Of a DNA stretch of 64,000 nucleotides, positions 33,588 to 42,996 are shown in pieces. Location of the stretch: positions 3,658,001 through 3,722,000 of the forward strand of contig NZ_CP155079.2 of assembly GCF_039634365.2 (NCBI RefSeq). The letters are read 5' to 3'. The translations under genes and the position numbers were made by a program. The notes beneath the pieces are model-generated. The model worked only from the letters and a program-made list of their open reading frames with translations, ran no database searches and was not told where the DNA came from. How positions within the stretch are numbered: the first letter of the stretch is position 1; the number at the start of each line of letters is the position of its first letter. The DNA comes from Mucilaginibacter sp. PAMB04168 (GTDB lineage: Bacteria > Bacteroidota > Bacteroidia > Sphingobacteriales > Sphingobacteriaceae).

Positions 33588-33932
33588 AGCTATATCTTGT
33601 CCAAAAGTAAGCAGGTTATTATCCGGGTCGAGAATAGAAAACTCTGTTTGCATCCAGGGTTTGTGCTCCAGTTTATTGTAGTTAAGGTTTTTATCTTTTA
33701 CAAAGTTGTACCAGCTTTCTATGTCATCCGTACGGATATAAACTTGCCCGTAGTTTTCTTTTGGGTCCAACGCGGCAAACTCAAAAAAGTGGATCTGAAT
33801 ATTGTCTTTCTGCACCATCAGGTAGCCTTCATAATCGCCGCCAAATTGCTCAAAGCCCAACTGCTTAAGATAAAAATCTCTGGTGGCAGCTTTGTTGCGC
33901 ATAGGTAACTTGGGGTTGATATGGGTAAGCAT
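33585..33932 (-). CDS. VOC/glyoxalase-superfamily protein (bleomycin-resistance-like)
   Basis: A 115-residue single VOC domain: HINPKLPMRNKAATRDFYLK, LGFEQFGGDYEGYLMV, QIHFFEFAALD and FSILDPDNNLLTFGQ. The layout matches bleomycin-resistance-type binding proteins, which sequester or act on small molecules with paired beta-alpha-beta-beta-beta units. The substrate is unknown. It is a stand-alone minus-strand gene. Confidence 0.85.
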   Translation of the reverse strand: MLTHINPKLPMRNKAATRDFYLKQLGFEQFGGDYEGYLMVQKDNIQIHFFEFAALDPKENYGQVYIRTDDIESWYNFVKDKNLNYNKLEHKPWMQTEFSILDPDNNLLTFGQDIA

Positions 33933-34043
33933 AGGGATTATGATTTATATTAACGTGTAAAGTAAAGGTACGATGTTAATTTAAATTCGCATATTGTATC
34001 AACAGCGCATCAATCAGGTTGATCAACAATTAAATCCCTTATT

Positions 34044-34349
34044 ATGAAGATAGTAGGAAAAAAGTTTGAGGTAGATTTTGGGGCGAAAGCCGTACTCGAC
34101 ATTGAAAGCGAAGCAAGCTTAACTTTTTATATCTCCGAAAAAGACGGCGTACAGGTAGACGAGTCTGAAACTGTGGAGATTGCCATTACGCAGATCAGGT
34201 CCAAAGTTTTTATGCTTACCTGGAAAGAAAAGAACGGCAATACTATAGTGCAACTGCAAGACCACAAAAAACAGGTTGTTTACATGAACTGGACCTGGCC
34301 CAACGGCAATTTTGTGCACGCTAAAGGGAGTATTAAACCAGTTAATTAA
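34044..34349 (+). CDS. MoaF-like small beta-barrel protein
   Basis: A 101-residue cytoplasmic protein of alternating strands: KKFEVDFGAKAVLDIESEA, LTFYISEKDG, VFMLTWKEKNGNTIVQLQDH and VYMNWTWPNGNFV. This resembles the small MoaF-related calycin-like domain family. No catalytic function can be assigned. It stands alone, convergent with the AraC regulator gene. Confidence 0.65.
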   Translation: MKIVGKKFEVDFGAKAVLDIESEASLTFYISEKDGVQVDESETVEIAITQIRSKVFMLTWKEKNGNTIVQLQDHKKQVVYMNWTWPNGNFVHAKGSIKPVN

Positions 34350-34379
34350 CAAGTTTTACTTTAAGTATCCTTAGCCGAT

Positions 34380-35300
34380 TCAGTTAAACGATTGCCTGAA
34401 CTCCAAGGGCGACTGTGTAGTTTTTGTTTTGAACAGTTTACTGAAAGATTGAGGATGCTCAAAGCCCAGTTCATAAGCAATTTCACTCACAGATAAACCC
34501 GTTGTAGAGAGCCTTTCCTTCGCTTTTTCAATTAGTTTTTCGTGGATATGATGCTGGGTACTCTGGCCGGTTAATACCCTTAAAGCAGAACCTAAATACC
34601 CTGGCGAAAGGTTTAATTTTTCGGCAACGTACGTTACCGAAGGCAATCCCTTTTTCAGTAAATCTCCGTTTTTAAAGTAATCGTTAAGCACGTCTTCAAG
34701 CCGGTTCAGTATCTGGTGGTTGGTTATCTTCCGGGTGATGAACTGACGTTGGTAAAATCTTTCGGCGTAAGTAAACATCAGTTCCAGTTGGGCAATAATA
34801 ATTTCCTGGCTGAACTTATCAATGTTAGCGTGGTACTCCTGCTCAATATTCAATATAATACCTTCAATAGTGGCCTCCTCTTTCTCCGATAAAAACAATG
34901 CTTCGTTCACCGAATAATCAAAATACTCGTACTGCTTTATTTTCTGAGCTAAAGGCGTGTTCCACAAAAAGTCAGGATGGATATATAATATCCATCCCGA
35001 ATGCTTGAGATCTTCATCGCCACTTACTTCTATACCGAAAACCTGGCCGGGTGCCACAAAAGTGAATATACCACCATCAAAATCATATTCCTGCTGCCCA
35101 TACTTCATCCGGCCGTTAAAGTTCCGTTTCAGAGCAATGCAGTAAAAGTCGAGCACCAAACTCATGGGTTCATCGTTGCTTAATCGCTTCATTTGTTCCA
35201 CATTCACCACACTAATGAGTGGATGCTGGGGCTTAGGCAACTCCCTGAAATGATGTATTTCGCTTATGGTTTTAATCCTGAACGGTGTGCTACTGGCCAT
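34380..35300 (-). CDS. AraC-family transcriptional regulator
   Basis: A 306-residue regulator. Residues about 1-180 form an N-terminal sensor part (YGQQEYDFDGGIFTFVAPGQ is the cupin-like piece). The C-terminal double HTH (about 205-306) shows SVTYVAEKLNLSPGYLGSAL and VSEIAYELGFEHPQSFSKLF, ending in the usual TQSPLEFRQSFN. It follows the NmrA-type gene by 12 bp on the same strand, so it is likely in one operon with it and may control it. The inducer is unknown. Confidence 0.92.
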   Translation of the reverse strand: MASSTPFRIKTISEIHHFRELPKPQHPLISVVNVEQMKRLSNDEPMSLVLDFYCIALKRNFNGRMKYGQQEYDFDGGIFTFVAPGQVFGIEVSGDEDLKHSGWILYIHPDFLWNTPLAQKIKQYEYFDYSVNEALFLSEKEEATIEGIILNIEQEYHANIDKFSQEIIIAQLELMFTYAERFYQRQFITRKITNHQILNRLEDVLNDYFKNGDLLKKGLPSVTYVAEKLNLSPGYLGSALRVLTGQSTQHHIHEKLIEKAKERLSTTGLSVSEIAYELGFEHPQSFSKLFKTKTTQSPLEFRQSFN

Positions 35301-35312
35301 AATACAAGGTAA

Positions 35313-36212
35313 TTACTTTTGTTTATAAACTGCTGCAAATTCCTGAGCAAAATCGGCCACCTTTACTTTACCCATTACTGCTGGTCTGTTTTTGTAATAG
35401 TCTTCGGCTAAAAGGCCGCTGTGTAAACCGGCGTACATTTCAACTAAACCAGCTGCAATGCCGGGGTTCATACCTGCGGTCTTCAAACCATTCAGCATTT
35501 CCTCGTCAGTTATAATATGCCATTGCAAATCTGGCTTGCCTATAGCTTCGCCAATAACACGGGCAGTATCATTGCAACTAAGCTCTTCGCTGGCTACGTA
35601 CCTTATTTTAATGCCCGTAAGTGGCGTTTCCAATTCTTCGGCAACGGCAGCCGCTATATCTTTCGGCGATACCCAAGGCACAATGTCATCTCCGCCATAA
35701 TTTGCAGCGATAAATCCGGCGTTTTTTATCATGTCTGCATAAGCGTATAAATTGTAATAGAATGATGTAGGGCGCATATGCGTAATCGCTACTTCGGGTG
35801 CTAACTCATCTAAAATAAGTTGCAAACCATGAGCACCAAGTAATATCCCTGAGCCCTTTTCCAACTGGCCGCCAATGGTGCTGAGGTTTACCACGCGTTT
35901 TACGCCCGATTGCTTAACGGCAGTTGCGTAATTGTGCCCAAGCCTGGTATAATAAGCAATAAGATCCAAATTGGGGTCGAAGTAATTGTTGGGCGGTACC
36001 ATGGTGTAAACAGCATTGGCCCCAGCAAAGGTATCAGTTAAAAACCGAACGTCTTCTAGGGAGCCAATAGCTGCGGTAGCACCAAGGCTTTCTATTTCTG
36101 CTTGTCTTTCTGCACTGCTGCTAATTACGGTAACTGCATGTCCTTTCTGTACCAACTCTTCGGCAAGCGGTTTACTAATGTGTCCTAATGAACCTGTTAC
36201 AATGATTTTCAT
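35313..36212 (-). CDS. NmrA-like NAD(P)-binding oxidoreductase
   Basis: A 299-residue protein from the ATG at 36212, chosen because the Rossmann fold starts there (MKIIVTGSLGHISKPLAEEL); a longer frame to 36323 is unlikely. It has the GxxGxxG-like loop GSLGHIS, VVNLSTIGGQLEKGSG and AITHMRPTSFYYNL, all typical of the atypical SDR/NmrA group, which binds NAD(P)(H) and acts as a reductase or redox sensor. The AraC-type regulator gene is directly downstream. Confidence 0.88.
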   Translation of the reverse strand: MKIIVTGSLGHISKPLAEELVQKGHAVTVISSSAERQAEIESLGATAAIGSLEDVRFLTDTFAGANAVYTMVPPNNYFDPNLDLIAYYTRLGHNYATAVKQSGVKRVVNLSTIGGQLEKGSGILLGAHGLQLILDELAPEVAITHMRPTSFYYNLYAYADMIKNAGFIAANYGGDDIVPWVSPKDIAAAVAEELETPLTGIKIRYVASEELSCNDTARVIGEAIGKPDLQWHIITDEEMLNGLKTAGMNPGIAAGLVEMYAGLHSGLLAEDYYKNRPAVMGKVKVADFAQEFAAVYKQK

Positions 36213-36321
36213 ATTTGTTTGTTTTGATACCCCAAAGCTCGGCTGTATCAAAACGGCAAACGTAACCGATTCAACTGTTGTTGTAGCCAAAACAGCTATT
36301 GAATAGACAAGCGCACAAAAC

Positions 36322-36350
36322 AAAAAAAGGCGGGCTATCGCCCACCGTTT
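36322..36350 (-). terminator. Terminator of the exonuclease gene
   Basis: On the minus strand GGTGGGC-GATA-GCCCGCC (one G-T pair) is followed by TTTTTTTG. It ends transcription from 37451 before the NmrA-type gene. Confidence 0.8.
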
Positions 36351-36431
36351 TTTGTTTTAAAGAATTATTTAGGAAGCAGGCAGTTTTGGCGCTTAATCAA
36401 TAAGAATTAACCGATCAACTACTCCAGTAAA

Positions 36432-37451
36432 TTAACTTTTCTTAAATTTATTAGCCAGCGCCTGTAGCATATCCTCATTTACGGGCTGAGCTGGTGTTTC
36501 ATCTGGCCTTCGTTCCGGCTTTTGATATGGCTTTTGCTGAAAATTCGGCTTGTTGAAAGGCTTTTGAAACGGCTTCTTTTGGGTATTGCCATCAGCCTGT
36601 GCCGGTTTTTGCTGCGCCGGCTTGGGTTGCTGCGGACGAGGCGCCCGATGCTGGTTCCATCTATCGTGTATCTCTTTAACTTTTTGCTTGGTATACAGCG
36701 GAAAATCGCCCTGCATAATCCAGGCAAAGTAGCTGGGCTCTATATCAAACACGTCCTCAACCCGCTTGCCTTTATGCTTGCCGAAGTTAAACAGTTCTTC
36801 ACCGGCATCATTGTAAACCATACGGCCTACAAAATCAACCGCGCGCTGCATGTTCGTAAATTCGTGCAAGGCAGCTATCTCATTTTGTACAGGTATTAGT
36901 TTGTTGCCCTTTTTGTCAATAAATTCGGTGTCTTTATATTTCTCAACCTGGGCCAGCAGCACTTCCATGGTGGCACGGGTATCTGCTTCGGCCGAGTGGG
37001 CGTTTACAATTTCCTTGTTGCAGTAAAACTGGTAAGCTGCCTTTAAAGTGCGCTGCTCCATCTGGTGAAAAATGTTCTGCACATCCACAAAGTGTCTTCC
37101 AGATAAATCGAAAGCAATACCAGCCCGTAAAAACTCCTCCATCAGCATGGGAATGTCAAACTTGTTTGAGTTGTAGCCTGCCAGGTCGGCGTCGCCTAAA
37201 AACTCAGCTATTTCGGTGCCTACCGCTTTAAATAAGGGAGCATCTTTCACATGCTCATCGTAAAAACCATGTATCAGCGAGGTTTCGAGCGGTATAGGCA
37301 TTTCTGGGTTAATAACCCAGGTTTTGCTGGCCTCGCTCCCATCAGGTAATAATTTAATTATGGCTATTTCAATGATCCGGTCGGCGCCAACATTGGTACC
37401 TGTAGTTTCCAGATCAAAAAAAGCGAGCGGGCGTTTTAAGTTTAATTTCAT
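36432..37451 (-). CDS. DnaQ-like 3'-5' exonuclease with DUF3820-like domain and QKP-rich tail
   Basis: A 339-residue protein. Residues about 1-175 are a DEDD exonuclease: FFDLETTGT (D-x-E), LAGYNSNKFD, and AHSAEADTRATMEVL (H and D). A DUF3820-like piece follows (FGKHKGKRVEDVFDIEPSYF, AWIMQGDFPLYTKQK). The last 90 residues are low-complexity Q/P/K with repeats such as QKPFNKPNFQQKPYQKP. Exonucleases of this type proofread or trim DNA ends; the tail may bind nucleic acid or a partner. It ends in the terminator at 36322. Confidence 0.85.
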   Translation of the reverse strand: MKLNLKRPLAFFDLETTGTNVGADRIIEIAIIKLLPDGSEASKTWVINPEMPIPLETSLIHGFYDEHVKDAPLFKAVGTEIAEFLGDADLAGYNSNKFDIPMLMEEFLRAGIAFDLSGRHFVDVQNIFHQMEQRTLKAAYQFYCNKEIVNAHSAEADTRATMEVLLAQVEKYKDTEFIDKKGNKLIPVQNEIAALHEFTNMQRAVDFVGRMVYNDAGEELFNFGKHKGKRVEDVFDIEPSYFAWIMQGDFPLYTKQKVKEIHDRWNQHRAPRPQQPKPAQQKPAQADGNTQKKPFQKPFNKPNFQQKPYQKPERRPDETPAQPVNEDMLQALANKFKKS

Positions 37452-37559
37452 TAACGGGCGTTTTCACAAAGGTCGTAAAACGTTTAAAAAGATTTGTTAT
37501 AAGTTTTTATATTTATGCCATAGTATTTATTGCTTCAATCCTAAACTATTCCAATTTAA

Positions 37560-39533
37560 ATGAGAAAACTTTTACTCCTGCTGGTAATCGCCGCCCTGGC
37601 CTGCAAACCCGCCTTTTCTGAAGACTTTCCCTACGGCAATTACAAGCTCGATGATATGAGCATGAAAAGCTACGCTAAAGACCCAACTGCAAACGCCGTT
37701 GTATTGCAAGAGTTTGGCAAGAGCTGGATTAGTAGTAATGATGGTTTACCATTGATACACGAGTATCACGTTAAAATAAAAATATTTAACAGCAAGGCTT
37801 TTGATGAAGGCAATGTGACCATCCCTATTTATAAATACGATAATAACAGCTTTCAGAGAGTACGCGATATCGAGGGCATGACCTTTTATACCGACGAGCA
37901 GGGCATGGTGCAACGCAGCGTTTTAGATAATAAAAAAGTCATCATTGAGAACCGTAATAAATACTGGGACCTGGTAAAGTTTGCGATGCCCAACTTACGC
38001 GAGGGATGCGTAATTGAATACAAGTATACCCTGGAGTCGCCCAACCCGCTAACTTTTCGCGACTGGGATTTTCAAAGCAGTATTCCTAAAATATATTCTG
38101 AATACGAAGCCCGTATACCGGCCTATTTTAATTTTAAAGCAACCTTACGAGGGCCGTACAAGCTTACTAAAAATTCGGGTGATATTGATCGTGATTGCTT
38201 TCAGGTACGCGGTAATAAGTGCGATTGTTCTAAACTCGTGTTCGTTATGGCCGATTTACCTGCCTTCATTAAAGAAGACCACATGACGGCTCCTAAAAAT
38301 TTCATGTCGGCTATAAACTTTGAGTTGAGCGATTATATAAACCCATACGACGGCACCAAGCAATCGAAAACACAAACCTGGGCCGATATTGACAGATACC
38401 TGAAACAGCAGGATGAATTTGGAAGCCAGCTCCGTAAAACCAGTTTATTTAAAGAAAAGCTCCCTGAAATGATTGCTGGTAAAACCGATGATTTGGCTAA
38501 GGCCAAGGCAATATATGTGTATATTCAAAAACACATTAAGCATAACAATTATACCGGTATATGGTCATTAAACGGTATACGTAAAACGCTTGAAACCCGA
38601 AGCGGCAGTATTGGCGATATAAACCTGTCCCTTGTTGTAGCGCTCAATGCCGCCGGTATAAAAACAGAAGCAGTTTTGTTATCAACCCGCGAAAATGGTG
38701 TGGTTAATAAGCTTTACCCGGTGGTAAGCGATTTTAATTACGTTGTGGCAAAGGCCAACATAGGCGAAAACTCTTACCTGCTTGATGCTACCGACGCCCA
38801 ACTGCCATTTGGTTTGCTGCCTATCGAGTGTATTAATGATCAGGGCCGCGTGATTAGTTTGGATAAACCGTCTTACTGGATCGGCCTGAAAGCCTCGCAA
38901 AAACGCGGTCAGACTTATTTAATGGATCTAACGCTGCAGCCAACTGGCAAGCTTACCGGTAAGATAACTCAATATTCGCTGGGATATGAGGCGCTGGAAA
39001 AACGAAAGGCAATTAAAAAATTTAACAGCCTGGACGAATATGTAGAGAACCTGGACGAGAAGATGCCAAAGATCAAGATTTTAAAATCAAACATAACCAA
39101 TTTGGATAGTCTTGATTTGCCGCTTAGCGAGGTTTACGAAGTGGAAATGAATCTGTACAATGATTTGAACGCCAGCCGCCTTACTTTTAATCCCTTCATC
39201 TTTAACCGGTTTACAGAAAACCCTTTTAAACTGGCCGAACGTACCTATCCGGTTGACTGGGGCGCACCATTTGAAAGCCGGGTGGTGTTAACCATGCATT
39301 TACCTGCCGACTTTACAGTGGAAACACCTCCGCAACAATTGAGCGTTGGCTTGCCTAACACTGGTGGTCAATTCATCACGGATTACAATAACGACAAAAA
39401 TGTACTGACGTTTTCTCACGTTATCAAGCTTAATCAATCCATATACTCGTCAGCAGAGTACCCTTACCTGAAGGAGCTTTTCAACAAGATTATACAAACA
39501 GAGAAGGCAGACATCGTATTCAAAAAGCAATAA
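37560..39533 (+). CDS. DUF3857/transglutaminase-like exported protein 1
   Basis: A 657-residue exported protein (signal MRKLLLLLVIAALACKPAFS). The DUF3857 domain fills about 50-230, a transglutaminase-like domain about 285-420, and a beta-rich C-terminus the rest. In the transglutaminase fold the catalytic Cys position reads SGSIGDINLSLVVALNAAGI, so Cys is missing and this copy is probably not an active enzyme; YLLDATD is kept. Its stop overlaps the start of the next gene by one base (TAATG), so the two are translated together. Confidence 0.82.
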   Translation: MRKLLLLLVIAALACKPAFSEDFPYGNYKLDDMSMKSYAKDPTANAVVLQEFGKSWISSNDGLPLIHEYHVKIKIFNSKAFDEGNVTIPIYKYDNNSFQRVRDIEGMTFYTDEQGMVQRSVLDNKKVIIENRNKYWDLVKFAMPNLREGCVIEYKYTLESPNPLTFRDWDFQSSIPKIYSEYEARIPAYFNFKATLRGPYKLTKNSGDIDRDCFQVRGNKCDCSKLVFVMADLPAFIKEDHMTAPKNFMSAINFELSDYINPYDGTKQSKTQTWADIDRYLKQQDEFGSQLRKTSLFKEKLPEMIAGKTDDLAKAKAIYVYIQKHIKHNNYTGIWSLNGIRKTLETRSGSIGDINLSLVVALNAAGIKTEAVLLSTRENGVVNKLYPVVSDFNYVVAKANIGENSYLLDATDAQLPFGLLPIECINDQGRVISLDKPSYWIGLKASQKRGQTYLMDLTLQPTGKLTGKITQYSLGYEALEKRKAIKKFNSLDEYVENLDEKMPKIKILKSNITNLDSLDLPLSEVYEVEMNLYNDLNASRLTFNPFIFNRFTENPFKLAERTYPVDWGAPFESRVVLTMHLPADFTVETPPQQLSVGLPNTGGQFITDYNNDKNVLTFSHVIKLNQSIYSSAEYPYLKELFNKIIQTEKADIVFKKQ

Positions 39534-41443
39534 TGAAGCGTTTAAAATTAACTTTAGTGCTTGGCATTATAGCTTGCCAAAGCTACGCACAGGCCAGGTA
39601 TGAAGTAGCTGCCATTGCTAAAGACCTGCTCCCCTATGCAAGTGCAGTGGTGCGTAACATGGAGGTAACAACCGAGGTTAAAGATTTGACCAACACTACT
39701 TACCACTATAAAACGGCAGTTACGGTACTTAACAAAAATGGTGATAGCGACGCCAGCATAAGAATTTGGTATGACAAGAGCCGCCGGATAAAATATTTGA
39801 AAGGGACCCTTTATAATGAACTTGGCATGCCCGTAAACAAATTTTCGGATAAAAACTTTACAGATCAAAGCGCGGCAGATGGCTTTTCGATGTTCACTGA
39901 TACTCGTTTCAAATATTACCAGCCAGCCGTAACAGACTATCCTTACACTGTTGAATATGAGTATGAGGTTAATGCAAAGCAATCATTAAACCTAAGTGAA
40001 TGGCAGCCCAATGCTGGCACAGGCACGGCGGTTGAACACAGTTCATTCCAGTTGGTCTGTAAGCCCGATTTTCCAATCCGTTACAAAGAAATTAATTACC
40101 AGGGTAAGGCTAAAACAGCTACTAATGCCGCCGGGCTAAATACCTACAGTTGGGAAGTAAGCAATTTAAAAGCGCTGCGCAATGAGCCTTACAGCCCCGA
40201 TCCTGAACGTTACCAAACCATGGTAAAAATCGCTCCCGATCATTTCACTTATGAAGGCTTCGAAGGCTCGTTCAGCGATTGGAAAGGCTTAGGTGGTTGG
40301 GTATACAGTAAATTACTGGTTGGCCGAACCGTTTTGCAGCCCGCAACTGTAGCGTTTATAAGGGGTTTAACCGACACCATTACCAGTCAAAAATTAAAGG
40401 CTAAGGCAATTTATGAGTACATGCAGCGCAAAAGCAGGTATGTAAGCATACAAGTGGGTATAGGCGGGCTGCGGCCTTTTACTGCGAGCGAGGTTGACCA
40501 GCTCAGCTATGGCGACTGTAAAGGGTTAGTGAATTATACACAAGCGTTGTTGAAAGCTGTTAATATTGAGTCTTATTACTGCATAGTACAGGCCGGCAGT
40601 ATGAAGAAAAGCCTGATGCCCGATTTTGCCAGCATAGAGCAGGGTAATCATATTATATTATGCCTTCCCTTTAAAAACGATACAACCTGGTTAGAGTGTA
40701 CAAGCAAACACATGCCGTTTGGTTTTTTGGGTGATTTTACCGATGACCGCTGGGTTTTAGCTTGCACGCCAGATGGCGGAAAGCTGATGCATACACCGGT
40801 GTATACCTCGGCAGATAGCCGGCAGAGCCGTAAAGCGATGCTTACCTTAAAGGAGGATGGTGAGCTTGCCGGTAATATGGTCACTACTTTTGAGGGCACC
40901 CAATATGACAATATTACGCTTACGCCCGGCGAAATTAGCGACGAGATTAAAGACGCCGTTAAACGCTACAGCATAGAAAATCTGGAAATTGAAGACTTGA
41001 AATTAAGTCCGTTAAAAACGTTGCATCCGGTTAATAACGAAGAGATGAAATTTAAGGCGCGTGATTACGCCTCGGTATCGCGCGGGAAATTATTTTTTAT
41101 GGCTAACCTGGCCAACCGCCGTACTTCGGTGCCCCGCGAAGTGCGCAACCGAACTACAGAAGTGTATATAAACCGTGGCTATACTGATGTGGATGAGATT
41201 ACTTACCAAATACCCGCAGGCTATAAGTTAGACAACAACCCGCTTTTAGTTACTATTAACAAGCCCTTTGGCAGGTACACGGCCAGCGCTTTTCTGAACA
41301 AGGATAACCAGGTAGTTTATAAGCGCACACTGGAAATTATCGACGGCACTTATCCTAAAGAGAAATACGAGGAACTGGTTGACTTTTACCAGCACGTAGC
41401 CGATGCTGACAACCACAAAATTGCCCTGGTAAAGGCTAACTAA
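39533..41443 (+). CDS. DUF3857/transglutaminase-like exported protein 2
   Basis: A 636-residue exported protein (signal MKRLKLTLVLGIIACQSYAQ) with the same three-part layout as the gene before it. Here the transglutaminase catalytic Cys is present (LSYGDCKGLVNYTQALL) and a His follows in GNHIILCL, but the expected Asp position reads WLECTS. It may keep cysteine-peptidase-like or amide-transfer activity. It starts within the stop of the upstream gene. The pair, one with and one without Cys, suggests a complex of an active and a scaffold subunit. Confidence 0.82.
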   Translation: MKRLKLTLVLGIIACQSYAQARYEVAAIAKDLLPYASAVVRNMEVTTEVKDLTNTTYHYKTAVTVLNKNGDSDASIRIWYDKSRRIKYLKGTLYNELGMPVNKFSDKNFTDQSAADGFSMFTDTRFKYYQPAVTDYPYTVEYEYEVNAKQSLNLSEWQPNAGTGTAVEHSSFQLVCKPDFPIRYKEINYQGKAKTATNAAGLNTYSWEVSNLKALRNEPYSPDPERYQTMVKIAPDHFTYEGFEGSFSDWKGLGGWVYSKLLVGRTVLQPATVAFIRGLTDTITSQKLKAKAIYEYMQRKSRYVSIQVGIGGLRPFTASEVDQLSYGDCKGLVNYTQALLKAVNIESYYCIVQAGSMKKSLMPDFASIEQGNHIILCLPFKNDTTWLECTSKHMPFGFLGDFTDDRWVLACTPDGGKLMHTPVYTSADSRQSRKAMLTLKEDGELAGNMVTTFEGTQYDNITLTPGEISDEIKDAVKRYSIENLEIEDLKLSPLKTLHPVNNEEMKFKARDYASVSRGKLFFMANLANRRTSVPREVRNRTTEVYINRGYTDVDEITYQIPAGYKLDNNPLLVTINKPFGRYTASAFLNKDNQVVYKRTLEIIDGTYPKEKYEELVDFYQHVADADNHKIALVKAN

Positions 41444-41558
41444 ACAGCATAATGCCTACAATAATACCAATAATCATAATCACGTAAAGCAATATCTCAT
41501 TACCGGCAAACTGCTTATATTTAGTCCAAAAGGAGTAGTCTTCTTTTTGCTTTGACAT
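41436..41558 (-). CDS. Small single-pass membrane protein (40 aa)
   Basis: Read directly from the DNA: ATG at 41558, TAG at 41436. The protein is MSKQKEDYSFWTKYKQFAGN followed by one membrane segment (LLYVIMIIGIIVGIMLF). It overlaps the end of the convergent DUF3857 gene by 8 bp. A charged N-terminus with aromatic residues before one helix is typical of small inner-membrane proteins. The function is unknown. Confidence 0.6.
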   Translation of the reverse strand: MSKQKEDYSFWTKYKQFAGNEILLYVIMIIGIIVGIMLFS

Positions 41559-41603
41559 ATACAGCACAAAGATATAAAATCAAAAACATTAACACTCAAC
41601 GCC

Positions 41604-42323
41604 ATGAACGCCGCCGAGCAACAGGAGATTAAGAAGGAGTTTTTGCTGGAAAGGATAATCCTGTTTAGCGATGCCGTGTTTGCCATCATTATTACCATTA
41701 TGGTAATAGAGATTAAAATGCCCGAGCATTTAACCACTTTGGCCGAGGGTTTAAAGGGCATTAAAAACACAGATAGCGAAAAGGTTCACCAATTTAACCA
41801 TGAGGTAAAGCACGCTTTTAAGGAATTAGTACCGCGCTTGCTGGGTTATGCTTTAAGTTTCTTTCTGGTAGCTAATTTTTGGATGCGGCACATCAAGATA
41901 TGCAGTTATCTTAAAGATTATAACAGAACGTTCCTGGTGTATAACCTCCTCTTTCTTTTCACTATTTCGCTGTTCCCTTTCGGCATCTCATTTTTTGCAG
42001 GAACGGCAGGCTTTAATACCCTACTGTATACTTACTCTGTTAACATTTATATAAGTGTCGTACTGGCCAATCTTTTAACCCAAGCACTATTGGTAGGTTT
42101 TATTGTAAGAAACAAAGCGGAACTCTGCATTGCTAACCCCAATATCGAAACAACCCTGCAATGGAAGGTGCAACGGCTTTATTATTTTATAATACCTGTT
42201 TTAGGTATAGCTGTATTGATTTTTAATTACTTCAATTTAAACTTCTTTTTTTCACTTTACACAATTCCGGTTGCTGCCATTATAACAGGTATTGCCCGGC
42301 GTAAGTATTACCCCAAAAAATAA
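41604..42323 (+). CDS. TMEM175-family (DUF1211) potassium-channel-like protein
   Basis: A 239-residue membrane protein. The first segment carries the family signature RIILFSDAVFAIIITIMVIE, which lines the pore in TMEM175 channels. Five further hydrophobic segments follow (e.g. LLGYALSFFLVANFWMRHI, LFLFTISLFPFGISFFA). Bacterial members form leak-like K+ channels. This copy has the usual bacterial six-segment length. A terminator follows at 42329. Confidence 0.87.
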   Translation: MNAAEQQEIKKEFLLERIILFSDAVFAIIITIMVIEIKMPEHLTTLAEGLKGIKNTDSEKVHQFNHEVKHAFKELVPRLLGYALSFFLVANFWMRHIKICSYLKDYNRTFLVYNLLFLFTISLFPFGISFFAGTAGFNTLLYTYSVNIYISVVLANLLTQALLVGFIVRNKAELCIANPNIETTLQWKVQRLYYFIIPVLGIAVLIFNYFNLNFFFSLYTIPVAAIITGIARRKYYPKK

Positions 42324-42328
42324 AGGCA

Positions 42329-42366
42329 TAAAAAAAGCTCCACATCTTTTGCGGAGCTTTTTTTAC
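42329..42366. terminator. Bidirectional terminator
   Basis: AAAAAAAGCTCC and GGAGCTTTTTTT around a 14-nt loop, between the convergent TMEM175-like gene and the redoxin gene. Confidence 0.85.
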
Positions 42367-42377
42367 GCCTGATTATA

Positions 42378-42989
42378 TTAAGCGCTTTTTTTCCATTTAA
42401 TAGTGCAGCCTATAGCTTTGGTAGCAGTAGTCTCAATCTTTTTACCGGCTATTAAGGCGTTTACAGCAGTTTCAACGTATTTAACCTTATCGGTTTTGGT
42501 GTTTTCGGTATCGTTATCTATAGCGCCTATATATTGCACCACGTTACCGGCTGCCGTTTTTTGCAGTACATACACATGCGGAGTAGCCTTAGCACCGTAG
42601 GCCCGGGTAATATCTTGTGTTTCATCAATTAAGTAAGGGAAGGTATAACCTTTTTGCGCAGCCAGTTTTTGCATGTTCTCATAAGAATCTGCCGGCTCGG
42701 CAATCGGATCGTTAGGGCTAATGGCAATAACCGGGTAGCCCTTGCCTGCGTATTGCTTATCAAGCGCCATTATACGGCTTTCGTAAGCCTTGGCAAAAGG
42801 GCAATGGTTGCAGGTAAACACCACAATGTAACCCTTGACAGCTTTATAGTTGGCTAGCGATACCGTTTTACCATCCACATTTTTCAATTTAAAATCGGTG
42901 GCTATATCGCCCACTTTGTAACCGGTGTCGGCAGGTTTGAAGGCCAGACCCGCCACGGCAATCAGCATTAGTGCAATTAACTTTTTCAT
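42378..42989 (-). CDS. Exported thioredoxin-fold redoxin
   Basis: A 203-residue protein with a signal peptide (MKKLIALMLIAVAGLAFKPA). The redoxin domain starts VGDIATDFKLKNVDGKTVSL and has the redox pair in VVFTCNHCPFAKAYESR (CxxC), then AISPNDPIAEPADSYENM and TPHVYVLQKTAAGN. It is likely a periplasmic thiol oxidoreductase. It is 7 bp downstream of a TlpA-like thioredoxin gene and probably in one operon with it and the NlpC/P60 gene. Confidence 0.88.
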   Translation of the reverse strand: MKKLIALMLIAVAGLAFKPADTGYKVGDIATDFKLKNVDGKTVSLANYKAVKGYIVVFTCNHCPFAKAYESRIMALDKQYAGKGYPVIAISPNDPIAEPADSYENMQKLAAQKGYTFPYLIDETQDITRAYGAKATPHVYVLQKTAAGNVVQYIGAIDNDTENTKTDKVKYVETAVNALIAGKKIETTATKAIGCTIKWKKSA

Positions 42990-42996
42990 GGTAATA

